A DNA stretch of 64,000 nucleotides from Cardinalis cardinalis (Eukaryota > Chordata > Aves > Passeriformes > Cardinalidae). Below, in pieces: positions 10,772 through 23,400 of this stretch. The notes under the pieces are model-generated. The model ran no database searches and was not told the origin of the DNA. It saw nothing but the letters and a program-made list of their open reading frames with translations. Where the stretch lies: positions 5,235,723-5,299,722 of the forward strand of contig JACDOX010000015.1 of NCBI GenBank assembly GCA_014549065.1, read 5' to 3'. The number at the start of each line of letters is the position of its first letter. Position 1 is the stretch's first letter. The position numbers and the translations under genes were made by a program.

Positions 10772-13700
10772 CTTTAGGAAAAGAGAAAAAAAAACACACT
10801 TAAGCTGTTTGTGGTACAGGCAAATATTGTGTCAGAAACATCATGTTTTCCCACTCTGTAGAAGGCAAGTTTGGGAATTANTTGATGAATAAAACCCTAT
10901 GTGTGTAGGGTGATGAGGGACCCCATCAAAGGTTTTTTCATTAAAAAGCTGAGATTTAGCACAGCAATATCTTTTGTGGATCTGCATCAATGCCAGTTTG
11001 AGGGGTGGGTGATANAGAAGGAAAGTGAAGTTGAAACACTGTGTTTTGTATTTTCATACNAGTAATTTCCTAGTTTTGAAAGCTATTCTCATTCATCTAG
11101 ACTGCACCAAAATACTCCACAACAGAACAAGATGTTTCCTTTTAGGTTTGAACAAACAACNCTTCCAGACACGTGCCTTTTTCTTTCAAAAACAACTGAG
11201 AAACTCACAAAACCAAGCTGTTGGCACAGCTCTAAGAGGAGGTCAGTGCCACAGCTCCCAGTGCTGTAAAAGGGAGAGAAGTGTATTCAGCAAGGCCACA
11301 GAGCTGCAGCATGCACACAGCCTGACACACACAGCAAGTGCCTACCCAGGACATCTGTTTTTTCTAGTGGAAGCACGTGACACTAACCAGAAAAACACCA
11401 GGACAATAAAATAGGGAATACCCTCACATAAAACGGCAATATTCAACCTGAAGGAATGCAAAGNCCAGTTCACCACTGCAGCAAGACAGCACCACCAGAC
11501 AGGGTGGCCTGGCACAGAAGAGAAGTCACTGGAGAGCTCTGTGGGTGGCTGACTGCTCTCCAAAGCATCTGGCTTTTGTTTTGAACCGTGCCTAGAAGAA
11601 ACACATCTGAAAATTTCACAGGGAAGANAATAAAGGACACTGGGACAACCTTTTCTCCATTCTCATTACAGCTTGATGAGTTCCTCCCATGCAATTGGAT
11701 CTTTGCAAAATTTCTCCTCCACTTGTAATTGGAGTAGCAGAGGCCATTAGCTGTAACAGCAGGAGGAAAAGTTTTGAAACATAAGTATATTAAAAACTCC
11801 AATCATTTTCCATGCTTCTAAAANGGCTCTGAAAAGTGCAAAATTATACCTTCTCTCATCTCATTTATTATGGTGTAACTGCAGAAGCCTCTGCTCCAGC
11901 CCAGGACTTCCTGCTGAGCGTGAATGGCCAAGGAGCCAGGTGCTGCCACAAGGGCCCCAGTGCCAGAGGGGTGTGCTGCTGTGGCACCAGCACCTTTGGG
12001 GATCAGCTCCCCATGGAGAGCAGGCACCTCTGGCTGCAGCTCTGGCACAGGAACACTCAGCAGGCACAGGGGGGAGGTTTGGGCTGGCTCTGTGCTCAAC
12101 AGCTCCTCTCTGCCTCNGTGGCTGCCAAAGGCTCTCAGCACTAAGGCTGAATGCTCTTCTGGCCCCTCAGCAGAAGGGCCAGCAGGGGAGCCACAGNTAA
12201 TCACTGACACTGCTTTGGCCACTCAAGGGAAAAACTGGAATACGCTCAAAAAAGTGCTACCATAGACCAGTGCCAAAGCACACAAAGGAACAGCAGGATG
12301 GATCTGAGTCAAGTGCCCGTCTAAAGCACACTGTCAGAGGAAAAATGCTCAGTTTTTTGACTGGATTNTGCTTTGTTCAAACCCAGGAAATCCAAACAAG
12401 TCCTCATGAGAAAGGTTAAGAAGACACTGTAGGGAGCTATGTAAGTTCAGTGAACAGCTTAGGTNGTGACAAGGTTCACAGCAACATCAGCTTGAGCTGC
12501 AGGGAGCACAAACTCAGCCCAACAACCACCCCAACATGGGGGAGTCTCCAGGTCAGGGGAGAAGAGAGCAAACCAAGCAGGCTATAGAATCAGTCTAAAG
12601 CACTTTCCCTGTGAAGGCCTCGTGCACCACAGCATTGCCCATGCACAGCTAGGGGNGCTGAGCAGAATGCTGCAGCAGATGGGTGCTGAATGCAGCAAGA
12701 CTTCAGGATCAGCTTGAAGAACCTGCTGAATTAGTAATGAACCTGTCCTCCAGCAGGGTGCAAGGGGAGTTTGAGACTGGCAAAGCCAGGAGGACCATGG
12801 ATTCTTTGGTCTGACCTCCTCTGTGCCACANGCCACCACACTTCGTTAACTTACCCCTGATATCAGTAAAATAATACTCATTTGGCTAAACAGCTCCAAA
12901 ACCAGTCTCCATCTCTGTCTGAAGACAACCAGACACTACTAGCTGTGTGCCGAATACAACAGCTTCCACTGGCAGATCTGGTCAGATAAGGTGTCCTTCC
13001 CACCTGCATTCCAGCTCCACCAGTTCCCTCATTGTGCCAGCAGCTACAAGGAATTTAGGTTAGTTGGATGAATGGTGATGCAGAAGCTGTCATGTTCAGG
13101 CCCTGAATGCTACCAGGACTGGCTGGCTGGTTGATGAAAAGAACAGAGCATGACTGCCAAAGAAAAGGAAATAGAGAATTATTTTCTCTCTGTGGTTTCA
13201 TACCCCTTACCAAAAAAAAAAACCCAAAAAAAAGGATATTCCTTAGGAAGACAAGCCCTGCACCCTTTGAGCCAATGCACACCACTGGTTCTGAAAGCCT
13301 GACCTGAAAACTGCTAGAATTCTTCAGACACCACTGTTCAACCCCAAACCATGTTTGATGTCTGACCTCAGCCAGAAAACAACCTATGAAAACATAAAAT
13401 ATACACAGGAAAAAAAATATTTAAAAAAAAAAAAAGTGCTCAGAGCCATCCCAGTCCTTGCCATGCCCTCAGAGATGAATCAGCTCCATCTTCTGGACCT
13501 GCCTGTGTTGAGGCAGGTGCCAGATGAACCATTTGCATCTTGATCTCAGTTCTAAAAAAGCTCATAACTCTCACAACAGCAGGCAGTAACACTGCCAGGC
13601 TAAGCAGTGAAATCCCAGGCTAGGTCTCACCCATGTTATATCAAGAAACACATTCCCAACATTTTTCTGACTCTGACCTTTCTCTTATCAGTGAGTTTCC

Positions 13701-16213
13701 ATCCTCTCCTGCCTCCCCCAGAGCCAGGAGACAAGGACAGCCTCAGTGACCCATCCAGGCGAGGCAGCAGAGCTGGATCACTGACTGATCAGACCCGCAC
13801 ATCCCTTTTCACTAAAAAATTCAGAAATCTAACAAATGGTCCTCACTGATGTGTCAAAGCCTGTGGCCAGCTGTGAGCAGTGCTCCACCTTCACCTGCCC
13901 AAAAGCACTCTCCTCAGTGGCTCAGACTGCTCCAGGCACTGGAGGAGGCACTGGGGCAGGGTACCCCTGCACACCCATCCAGCCACACCTCATGGCACTG
14001 ACTTTGAGTCCACTCTCACCTGCTGGTGACCAGACCAGTATGGTGGTCAAGGATAAACTTTCTGGCACTCGGGGATGCCAGTGGGGCCAACATCCTCCTC
14101 TAGTTACCCCTTGGGGCCACGAGAAGCAGCTGCACGAGCAGTGGGTGCCTCAGTGGGCCAGATGGCACCAGAGGGAAGGAAATTTCCCATCACAACATTT
14201 CACATCCCACTCAGCAGCCTCCCTCCCTGTGGCAGCCATCACACAGCAGAGGAAGCTGGGGAGAGGCAGAACGTGCCCTGCCAGGCTGCTGCCCACGACA
14301 GTGAAAACTGTAATCCCCATCAGCCATCCCTCACTGGCACCATGTAAATTCTACAAGGTAAGTTGTTCACAGAGCTGAGAAACCTGAAGTCCTGTTTCTT
14401 TACAAAGCCTTGGAAAACCTAATTGGATGTAGAGCTCCCCACATTATGNCCATGGGAGGCAGAGGAGCTGTGCTCCAGCTCAGGAAGGCACATTACTGTT
14501 ATTATCCACCCTCCTCAAGATTTACTGCTCTAGAAAACATACTCCATCTGGAATGGGATGTAATTCAGCTTGGATGTAATCTAGCNGAGTAACTTTTCTC
14601 CACATAGATAAACCACTTAATACTCATTACAGCTAAATGAAGGCAAGACAAATCAGTCTACCTTGTTTTAACTCAATGGTCTCTCAGAGAGCAGGGAACT
14701 GCCTGGCTCCTCAAGCTTTGTAAAAACATAAATTAGAAATTGTTTTAACAAACAAAACAATCCNGCAGGCTGCAGAGCACAGAACAGTGTAATTTTAAAA
14801 GACACTTGTAGCCTTTCTGATTCTCATCTGAGATTTCAGAGGAATCTGGCAGAGGGGTAAATATGATAAATTACACATTTATTTTGACAGCAGCAAAATA
14901 AATGGTTTCATTTCCTTGTATGCCACTTCTCCAACCACAGGAATGCAGAGCAGAGGTTTGTGTGGTAGCTGTGAGGCTGGGATTGAGACACTTTTATTTA
15001 AGACCTNCTCATAATGAGGTGCCAGCACCTAAATGAATATAAGAAAAAACTGCCCTTTACTTAGGGCAGCTCACACCAGAAATGTCAGAAAAGGTTAATG
15101 TAGGTGTCTGTGAGATGAGAAAATTGTTGAGAGCCCTTTGAGAGGACTCCTTNCCAGCAGGAGAGTCCTTACACCCANCNTGGGCAATATCAAACAAACC
15201 AGCAAGACTTGAACCACCAGAGGTGCTTTANTCCTCCTCCACAGCACCCCGCTGAGGTTTGAATTGTCCTTTTGCTTTGCCTTTTTGCTAGAAAGCACAG
15301 GTTACACAGAGCCCAGCTGGAGTGCTGGCTGGCAGGCCAGGGCACGGTGCCCCACTGCAGCTCTGTCCCCACATGCAGCTCAGAGGTGCCCCACACACCC
15401 AGGAGCCAGGCTGGACACCCCCTGCTTCCACTGCATTTTTCCCCCAGGAGCTACTTTAACTAAGCTTGATCCATGACACCAAAGCACAGCTATATTTTGT
15501 CAATGTCCTGCAAACAAGGCTCTTCCTATCCTCATAAAAAGCAGCATCCCTAAAGGGATTCTCCCAAACCACAGAGGAAAGGCACACGAAGGAATGATGC
15601 TCTGCCAGATTNGCACCTTGCAGCCAGATGCCTTCTTTGCATGATAGAATGCTGACATTTTCTCTTCCTCTCCTTCCATCAAAGATCATCTCATAAGAAG
15701 GCCTTCACCTGTGCTCAATAAAACACTTTGCTGTTTGTTGGCAGTTTCATTATCACATCTCTGCTCTTCCCCNCTATATTTCATATTCGTAGTGCTCTAC
15801 TGGTCTTGCTTCTTGACACACACAAGCAGGCTGAAAAATGGCCAGTGGTTATATCTTGTAAAGAAGATGATTTATTAAAGCAACAGCACCCTTTCAGAGC
15901 AGTTGGAAAGCANATGAAACTCACATATCTTGAATATTGTCATTAAGGGAAACTTTTGGGAGAGATGGACAAATGCACCACCCTTGCTTTTCCTAGGCAG
16001 CCCCCATCTTTCTGCCCCTACCAGAAAACCCCAATGTCCTGTTTCAGACTGGTAAGAAAGGCAAGATTTTACAAGGGGCTGAAGTCAGTGGATGGCTCTA
16101 ATGTGAGCAGGGCCACCACAAAGCCAAAGCTGAGTTCCTTTGGTTTCCCAGGTGCTGCCCTCTGCTATGGCACCANCAGGGTTTTCAGGGAATGCTCATT
16201 GGTTGGCCTTGGT
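10772..16213. other. presumed intron; GC-richer islands of open frame, no gene seen
   Basis: Sequence between two exons of the minus-strand gene. At 11820-12260 a GC-rich but CpG-poor stretch is open on both strands, which reflects composition rather than coding. A 180-residue plus-strand frame at 13836-14378 has no recognisable domain. It runs across a donor-like ACAAG|gtaagt at 14358, but no matching acceptor or downstream exon was found. An A-run lies near 13420. Confidence 0.5.
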
Positions 16214-16662
16214 GCAGAATCTCAGAATAACCTGTGTGGAAGGGACCACTAGCAGTCACCTAGTACAGCCCCTGCAGCAAGCAGGGACATCTTCAACTAG
16301 ATCAGGCTGCTCAGCCTCATCCACCTGTCCCTGAATGTTTCCAGGGATGGGGTATTGGACAACCTNTGACAGTATTTCACCACTCTCATTGTACAAACTT
16401 CTTTCCTTATACCTAACCTAAGCCTGACCTCTGTCAGTTCAAAGCCATTAGCCCATCTCCTATCACTACATACCCCTGTAAAAAGTTCCTCTCCAGCTCT
16501 CTTGTAGCTCCCTTTGGGTACTGAAAAGCTGCTCTAAGACTCCTTGAAGCCTTCTCTTTTCCAGGCTGAACAACCCCAACTCACTCAGCTTCTCCTCAGA
16601 GGAGAGGTGNTCCAGCTCCCTGATCATCTTCCCATCTTCAAGATCATCATGTCCAAAATATC
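16214..16662 (-). mobile_element. CR1 LINE, 5'-truncated 3' end
   Basis: In plus orientation it begins with a degraded copy of the CR1 terminal 8-bp tail (CAGAATCTCAGAAT), then the hallmark CR1 3'-region text in reverse: the 'tgtggaagggaccac' stretch, the 'tccctgaatgtttccaggga' stretch, and 'ccaggctgaacaaccccaac' with the 'cagcttctcctcagaggagagg' block. The element is therefore on the minus strand, truncated to about 450 bp, as is usual for bird CR1 copies made by target-primed reverse transcription. There is no ORF2 coding sequence. Divergence is moderate. It sits in the presumed intron between the exons at 17.4 and 10.7 kb, in the same orientation as that gene. Confidence 0.9.
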
Positions 16663-17350
16663 ATACTCTGCTAATCCCAAATCCCANGCCTTTCCAGCAG
16701 CATCTTAGTCACAATTTGGGGTCTCCCTTGAGATGTGGTAAGAGAATATGCAACAACAAGGTCTATGGTAAATAGAAGCTCTCAGTGTTTTGTACCTCTG
16801 CAAGATATTCAGCAAGCAAACCATACCAACCTGCTCTAGCTCTTGTCCTACCACCTCATTCACTGTGGGTTGTGTAGGGAGAAGTTTCCTCTGCACTCTG
16901 CCAGCCANTGTTAAAGAGGTGGCAGGAATGCACTCACAGAAAGAGAACAAAGGCCAAATCTTAAATATTTCCATAGCTGAGGTGCAGCACATCTACTGAA
17001 CAGACACTGCCTTAGACTACACTAAATAAATAAAAGGCCCATCTGCAGCATCCAAAGAAGCCACCCACAGTAACATCTGTCTGAATGAGCCTGNTAGGAT
17101 CAGGCCTCATTTTCAAGGTGCAGGTGATAGTTCGGGCATAGCTCAGGTACTCAAACACTAGTCAAAACAACAGAGCAGTGTGCAGCCAGTCCAATCACAA
17201 ATAACAAAGAAAAATGGTCTCAGAATAACACACATTTTCAACTCTAACAAGACTGGCTATGCACAGGCAACATGGCTGTGCTGCAGCTCTGACAGGATGG
17301 AACATATGCTGCTGCAGCTTTTAATTAACATTTCATAGCAAGCCNCTAAC

Positions 17351-17465
17351 CACGAGCTCTGAAGGTTTTCAAGACTGTATGTTCCTGACTCAGTTTCAGT
17401 TCATCAGACCTCTCACGGTGCTTAGCAGCCTCAAGCTGGTCTGTAAGAGTCTGGTAAGGTCTCTC
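17351..17465 (-). CDS. probable internal exon of the same coiled-coil gene (115 bp)
   Basis: In phase 0 this reads ERPYQT, LTDQLEAAKHRERSDELK, LSQEHTVLKTFRAR and a final G. Charged residues dominate, with leucines at heptad-like spacing, and no other frame in the area looks like protein. It ends in phase 1 with G before gttag, a weaker donor. Joined to the exon at 10695-10771, that G completes an Asp codon and keeps the frame open. The acceptor (gggtcag|GAG) lacks a strong pyrimidine tract, so the 5' boundary may differ. The 5' neighbour at 35001-35047 ends in phase 0, as required. The protein is not recognised. Confidence 0.55.
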
Positions 17466-19994
17466 CTGACCCNGGTTGTTACAGCTCACTACTGTGACTT
17501 CCAGCCATGACATCATCTCTGCACACAGCAAAGTATCTGCCCACAATGACTGTCCACAGCTGAGGAGCTCCTGAAATCAGGATTTCACTTGGAGGTGGCT
17601 GATAGGGAGGGAGCAGTGTGTGTGTGCTGTGTGCTGCAGCACAGTGGTCACCAGTTTCCCTTTCCCTGCTTGGGTGATGTGTACGGGCCAATCTCTGTGG
17701 GGGCTGCCCCTCTATCACAGCACAGAACAGCAGGCACCACTGGAGAACATCTGCATCTGAGGATGTCCAACCCTCACAACCATGAAACCTGCCAAACAGG
17801 AACGTGGTAAAACTCCTCCAAGTCCTGTCATCTGAAACCACACCTTCCCCTTCCTGAGGGGACAACCAGGAGCTGCTCTTCTGCTGCTGGGAATGGGCAG
17901 GGACCCCAATGCTGCTGTGGCTCTCCAAGGCTCTCCTGCAAGCCTGCATGCACAGGACAGCACCTTCACCATGCTTCTCAGGCGTGCTGCCTGCAGGACA
18001 GACTGCCTCAGCCCTGGCACCAGTCACTGCTGGCCAGCCAGGTTTCCTGGGGAGATCCTTCCTGCTGTTCCCCCAGAAATTCTGAAGGTAAACAGCCAAG
18101 GAAAAAAAGGTGTTTGCTTTACAAGTTGTGTTTAATGCCTGACTGTGGGCATCACCCCGAGAAAAATCANTGTGAGTTTCTGATGGTTCAGCCTCAGACT
18201 AAGCTTTCAGTCAAGAGTGAATAGACTGTAATTAGATGAAATAAGCAAACACACTGATAGAAATATTAATTTCCAAGACACGCACAGCCAGACAGCCTTG
18301 ACTGGTGTACATGTAACAGAGAAAAGCTGATTTGCATCCCCTGCAGTGNTCTCACTCCCTGCACATGGACGCCTGCCCTGTCTGAGAAAGCAGGTGCTCT
18401 CCAGATCAATCCCAGGTGCTGCAATACCTGCAACACCCATCACAGCCCACTGACACCAGGTAAAATTCAGGGTTTCCTTGGCCTCTTTAAGAAGCCCTTT
18501 GCTGTGCAACCACTAGATGTACTCAATNATTTCTGCCTGAATGCAGAAAGGACAATTCTAAAGAAAGTATGACAGTGTTCAGGTTTCAGGTGGATCAGAG
18601 TGATCCTGTCTTCCAGACACTGTGGGGCAATAATTTCTACACCAGAGCTTACTAGNTGATGTGAAGGGAGACAAAAGAAGATACAGAAGTTGGAGGAAAG
18701 ACAGGAGGATCAGACTGAGTACTGGACGTGATGCTGCACTCCTGGAAACTTCCAAGAGAGCAAAAGATGAGTAACACCAATAAACTGGANGCTCTTTGGG
18801 GGCCTCATGCCTTAGTTAACACAGCTTCATTCAAAAAGCTTTGCTTCCCATGTCAGAGCTGCACTGTAGCAGGGCAGGATCTTCTGCTGTCACCAATCCC
18901 AGCAGAGTAAAGCCACAGCCCACTGACCAGTGCCAGGGAAGTGACTTAGGAGATCATCATAATCTTCCTTATCCCGTACCTCTCTGCTGTTGCCACAGAT
19001 GGACATGGGCTGATCTACCACAGNATGGCCTGAGCAGGACCTTCCAAGAGAGTCTAATTTTAGAAACTGAGAGATAAATCCTCTGCTTTTGATAGACCCA
19101 TGGATTGTTTCTCCTTGGTACAACAAACTCCTTGAACCACATGAAGGAATGGCCAGACTTGGCTCAAAGTTTGGGTTCTAGCAAGCAGCTGGGTTGCTCT
19201 CTCCTGTGGGGGAAAACAGAGGTGAACAGAAAGTTGTGTCACCAGTGCTTGTTAGAGGGGAGAAGCTGCAAGTCACTCACTGCTAATGGGATTCTGCAGC
19301 TTTAATGATTATGAAAAGGTTAAAATGACCTGCCAGGCACCCTCAGCTGTNTAAGCCTCTTTTCCTTCCTCGTGCTGCTTTAATCTTGATAGCACAATCA
19401 CGTGACCAGGTCAGAAAAAGCCCCAAAGCCGATTAGTGTCTTTCCACTGGCTACAAGGGACTCAACATTTGGGGTGGTGTGGATCTTTCAGCAAGAGTGG
19501 CCCATTTTGCTCCACAACCTCCTTTTGGGGGCACTGATGAACACTGCAGGCTCTAGAAGCCAGCGTGAGAGTATGGTCCCAGGGGAAATTCCCTGAAACC
19601 TATGGGACAGGCTGTACTCACTTCTGTTTGCATCAATCCAGTTACTCAATTCCCCTCTCCCATTGCCAAAACCCAACCCTTCCTGTCTGACTTTGGATAC
19701 TGCTGAGGTAGCTGCTCTCCCTGTCTCTACAGCATCAACCAAAGGCTCAGTCCATCCCACTGCCAGCATGCCATGCTCACAGCCTCTGCCAAGGTCAACC
19801 CANACCTTTGTGGCAGCATCCTTTGATTCCTCATTCAGCATACAGCAGTCCTGAGAAAAAGGATCTTGGAGACTATTGCAACTTGTAAACTGTGCATGAA
19901 CCAGTTGTTAGGCTGAAAACAATATCTGAGATCATATCACGATGCAGAAACAAGAGACTTGTATGTAAACAAGGGAAATAATCCTCCTTTACCA
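17466..19994. other. presumed intron, nothing firm identified
   Basis: Contains a minus-strand open frame of 206 residues at 17479-18099. It is GC-rich with no domain, cysteine pattern or splice support, so I treat it as a chance frame. A short GT-rich stretch lies at about 17615-17632. No repeats of a known family were seen. Confidence 0.5.
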
Positions 19995-20460
19995 GTGCTA
20001 TTAAAGATCTTGAATACAGATCTGTGTCCCCTTTTAGGCACCATGCTTCAAGACTCATGCAGGCTATTTGGAAAAAGTTCAGGAGCAAAATAAGGAGGAT
20101 CAGAAAGTACAATCTAGCAGGAGAGCTTGAAGGAATCCAGCTTGCTTAGCCTGGGGAGGAAAAGACCAAACATAGATGCAGTAATGGATTCAAACATGTA
20201 AATGATTGTCAGAAAAATTAAAAGGTGAATAAATTGTACTCCATCTCCATCCAAGAAGAGCAAGGTCTCTAATAACAGCAATATTTAAGGTTAGAAGAGG
20301 CTGCCTTGGGAGGCAGTGGAATTGCCATTGATGATGACTTTCACAAGCAGGTTAAACAAACATCTGTCAGGAGCAGTTTAGGTAGAGCTGAGTCTGACCT
20401 GGGGCAAAGGGATTGCTTAGGTGAAACCGAGAGCCCTTCAATCCTGTTTTCCATGTCTAC
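19995..20460 (+). mobile_element. old CR1 LINE fragment
   Basis: Degraded CR1 3'-end text in plus orientation: a 'ctgtgtccccttttaggcac' region, 'gcttgcttagcctggggagg', 'gaggctgccttgggaggcag' and 'catctgtcaggagcagttta' occur in the order seen in CR1 consensus. It has no readable terminal repeat and carries many substitutions, so this is an old copy. No coding capacity remains. The boundaries are approximate, and the left one is the less certain. Confidence 0.75.
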
Positions 20461-23400
20461 CCTGTACAAGATGACATGAGGAAAATCTGTGGATGTTTCA
20501 CTTTAATTCCAGAAAGCAAACATCATAGGTTACTTGAAGGCAAAAAATGAAATCACTAAGCAGCCTCTGTTGTCTTGTCAGATTCAGCAATCTGAAACCA
20601 TCCATGCCTTTTGGTTTTCCATCACCTGCAGAAAGTCTCACCTAATTGCAGAGTGGCTGGCAAAGAAGAAAAGAGGGCTGGAAAGACTGGGGGAAGAACA
20701 AGTGCTGGAGTAGGGCCCTCTGACATTACTGGGATGTTTGCAATAAAAAAATTATATTAGAAACAGATGGCTGTGTAAAATACAGACAGAGGTTTCAAAN
20801 GTTAGTACTTCCCCACCAAAAAAGAGGGTTTTTATCTTTAAGAGTTATCCAGCTTTTCCACATAAATTCACAGTCCTAAATCACACAAGGCCAACATGCA
20901 CGAGGCTTGGTATGACTATAGTAACAACATATGGTCTCTAGCTGAAAGAGCTTAAAAAAGAGGCTGCTCAGTGTATGTAGGCAAGCTGGAGAATGCCAGG
21001 AAACCACGTGGGTTAGGAAGCAGCCTCAGAAGCACTGACAGTCCAACTGTGGTCAAGGCTTGGAGGCACCCTGTCAGAGGAAAGGGCTGGAGAGGGCTAC
21101 AGAGACAGCAGAGTCTGTGTCTATGAGTCTTTGGGCAGGACAAATGAAAGCACTGATTTGAAAATTGAGGATGGAAAATGGAGACTGGGTTGTTTTAAGC
21201 TATTTTAATAATGCAGAAATCCCCACAATAAGTTGCTAACTTCCCCAAAACAACCACATGGAAGGTAGCTATCAGAAGCCCAAATCCTCTTGGGTTCACG
21301 CCAAAAGAACTTCAAACAAAAAAGAATTGCAAATTAAAGTCAAGCTGGGTTCAGAGTCCTCTGCCACCCTGTCACAGTCAGAAAGCGCTGGAAATAAGGC
21401 CTATCTGAAATGTTTGCATGCACAGCTGTCCTGCTAAATTATCTCTTACAAATCCACTGAAATGAGCACAAGTGCTTCCAGAATCTCCTCCCTGGTCCCC
21501 AGTCTGCACTATTGCTGCTCCACTTCTCAGCAAGGAGAAAAAGAGTGAACATCCACAATGAGCATTTTTCTCTTTCATCTCATCACACTAATCAAAATTG
21601 CACAGGATGTTTGCCCCCAGATCAGATCCCACCCAAACACAGGCAGATTTGATCCCACCCTTGGAGGATTTGGTGGGATTGTTGCAGTTCCAAAAGCTTC
21701 CCCAGATTTTACCAGATCTTGGCTGAAATGTCTCCATTTTCATGACGAACTTCAAACTATCCATGGTTCAAAACCCAGTGAGAATGACACAAGGTTAATC
21801 CAATGGCTTGAGAGAGAACAGTTGTAAATGAGCTTTGCTTTGGCATTTTAGGATTCTTTGAATCCTTTAACACGTTCTCCTGGATAGATTAACATTACAT
21901 CCTAGGTAAGAAGCACTTCCAAGTTTTGGATGACTGTAAATCTTCTATTCAACACTGTACATACAAATGGGACAGTAGATTTTATACAGAAATTCCCACT
22001 GCCAGGAATTCTGCTTAGAAACTGATAGCACAAAGCAGTCCAGCTGCAGAAGGGCTCTCTTAGTTTACAAAACTATTTCCTAAGCAACCTGTGAGGGGAA
22101 AGGCAGACTACCAAATTAATTGACAGGAGTTATTTTGTTAAAGGAGTAAACAAAATCTCAAATAGTTGCAGAAGTTTTCCTTTGCAAACATCAAGTTGAA
22201 ACTTTTGCAGGCTCTAAAAATGCATTTTGGGTTGTAAATCTGCTCCCCCCTTTTGCTTGGGAAGATTCTTCTGGACAATAAATGCAGTGAGCCTGGGAGA
22301 GGGCTGCATAATTATCCCCTCCACACAATGGAAACCAGCCTTTCCAATACAGTCCTCAACCGTCAGGAATCCAAGCTGCGTGATAATTAAAACTCAAAAA
22401 ATCTTCTTCCATCCAGACAGAAATTCAACTTTCATTTCCACTCCTCAAATAACCCCACCATGTCCAGGAAGCTCCCTATTAAAAAAAAAATAAAAATCTC
22501 ATAGATTCAAATNATGCCCTTCTGAGTACTGACAGGAAAAATTTAATTGGCAGCGAGGAAAAACTAATGATTAGGTTAATGAAAAATAGGCTGTATTGAC
22601 TCAGGCCACTCGACCATTCTGATGAGGGTAAACAGCCCCCCTTCCTCTTCCCTGCTCCCCTCGCCTTTGTCTGCTGGGAGGGCAGGGCTGAGAGCAGGAA
22701 CGCATTCCAAGTTGGGAAAAGGCTGGAGTCAGATCAAAGTCCTTCCACCCAGGGGCCCACAGGAGCCCAAAGCTTCCTGAATGGTCTCCATGTGCCCATG
22801 AATTCATTATCCCCCCCCTCAACAGACTGCCCTACATCTCATCTTTAACCTCAGCACTGTCTGCCCCCAGCTCTCTCCCTGAGCCTAAAAAAGTGCAAGG
22901 TAGCAAAGGTGTTAATGCATTTTGCAGCAAAAAGCATTTACCCTGTTATAACTGGCATTGATGCACAGGGTGGCAGCAAACCTCATTGCCACCCAGGGGC
23001 TGGAAGGGGAGGGCTCTTGGCCAAGAGGCCAGGGAGATGCCTCATTTCACAGGCCAAACCCTTGGGATGAGGGCTGGCTGGGAAACTTTAGGTAAAGCAG
23101 CTTTTGGTAGGAAAACACTGTTTTATCAAAAGTGCTTTTTTTTTATCCCACATACTCAGTTTCAAGCAATTTTTAGCTCTGGAAGAAATTTCTAGTCAGA
23201 CCCTCAGAGAGAAAAGGGGAGAAAGCCTAAAATAGCTGTGAGTCCATCACCAGGAAACGTCTAAATCCCTGCACACTAAGCTCTTCTGGAGTTGGGGATT
23301 GTACATGAACGTGTCAAAGACACAAATTTCTGTGGCCAGGGATATGGAGCTTTGCTAAACTGCAGGCAGAAGCCCCACACTCAATCCTATTTGCCAAAAA

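Noticed and set aside
13836..14378. 180-residue plus-strand open frame with a gtaagt donor inside
   Set aside because: No acceptor or partner exon and no protein-like composition. A single donor motif is expected often by chance.
17479..18099. 206-residue minus-strand open frame
   Set aside because: GC-rich, CpG-poor sequence with no domain, no splice borders matching the frame and other frames also largely open. It is a chance frame, although it abuts the probable exon at 17351-17465.
20641..20655. 15-bp micro-exon-like segment on the minus strand
   Set aside because: Excellent pyrimidine tract, but the enclosed segment is tiny, has a stop in one phase and has no independent support.
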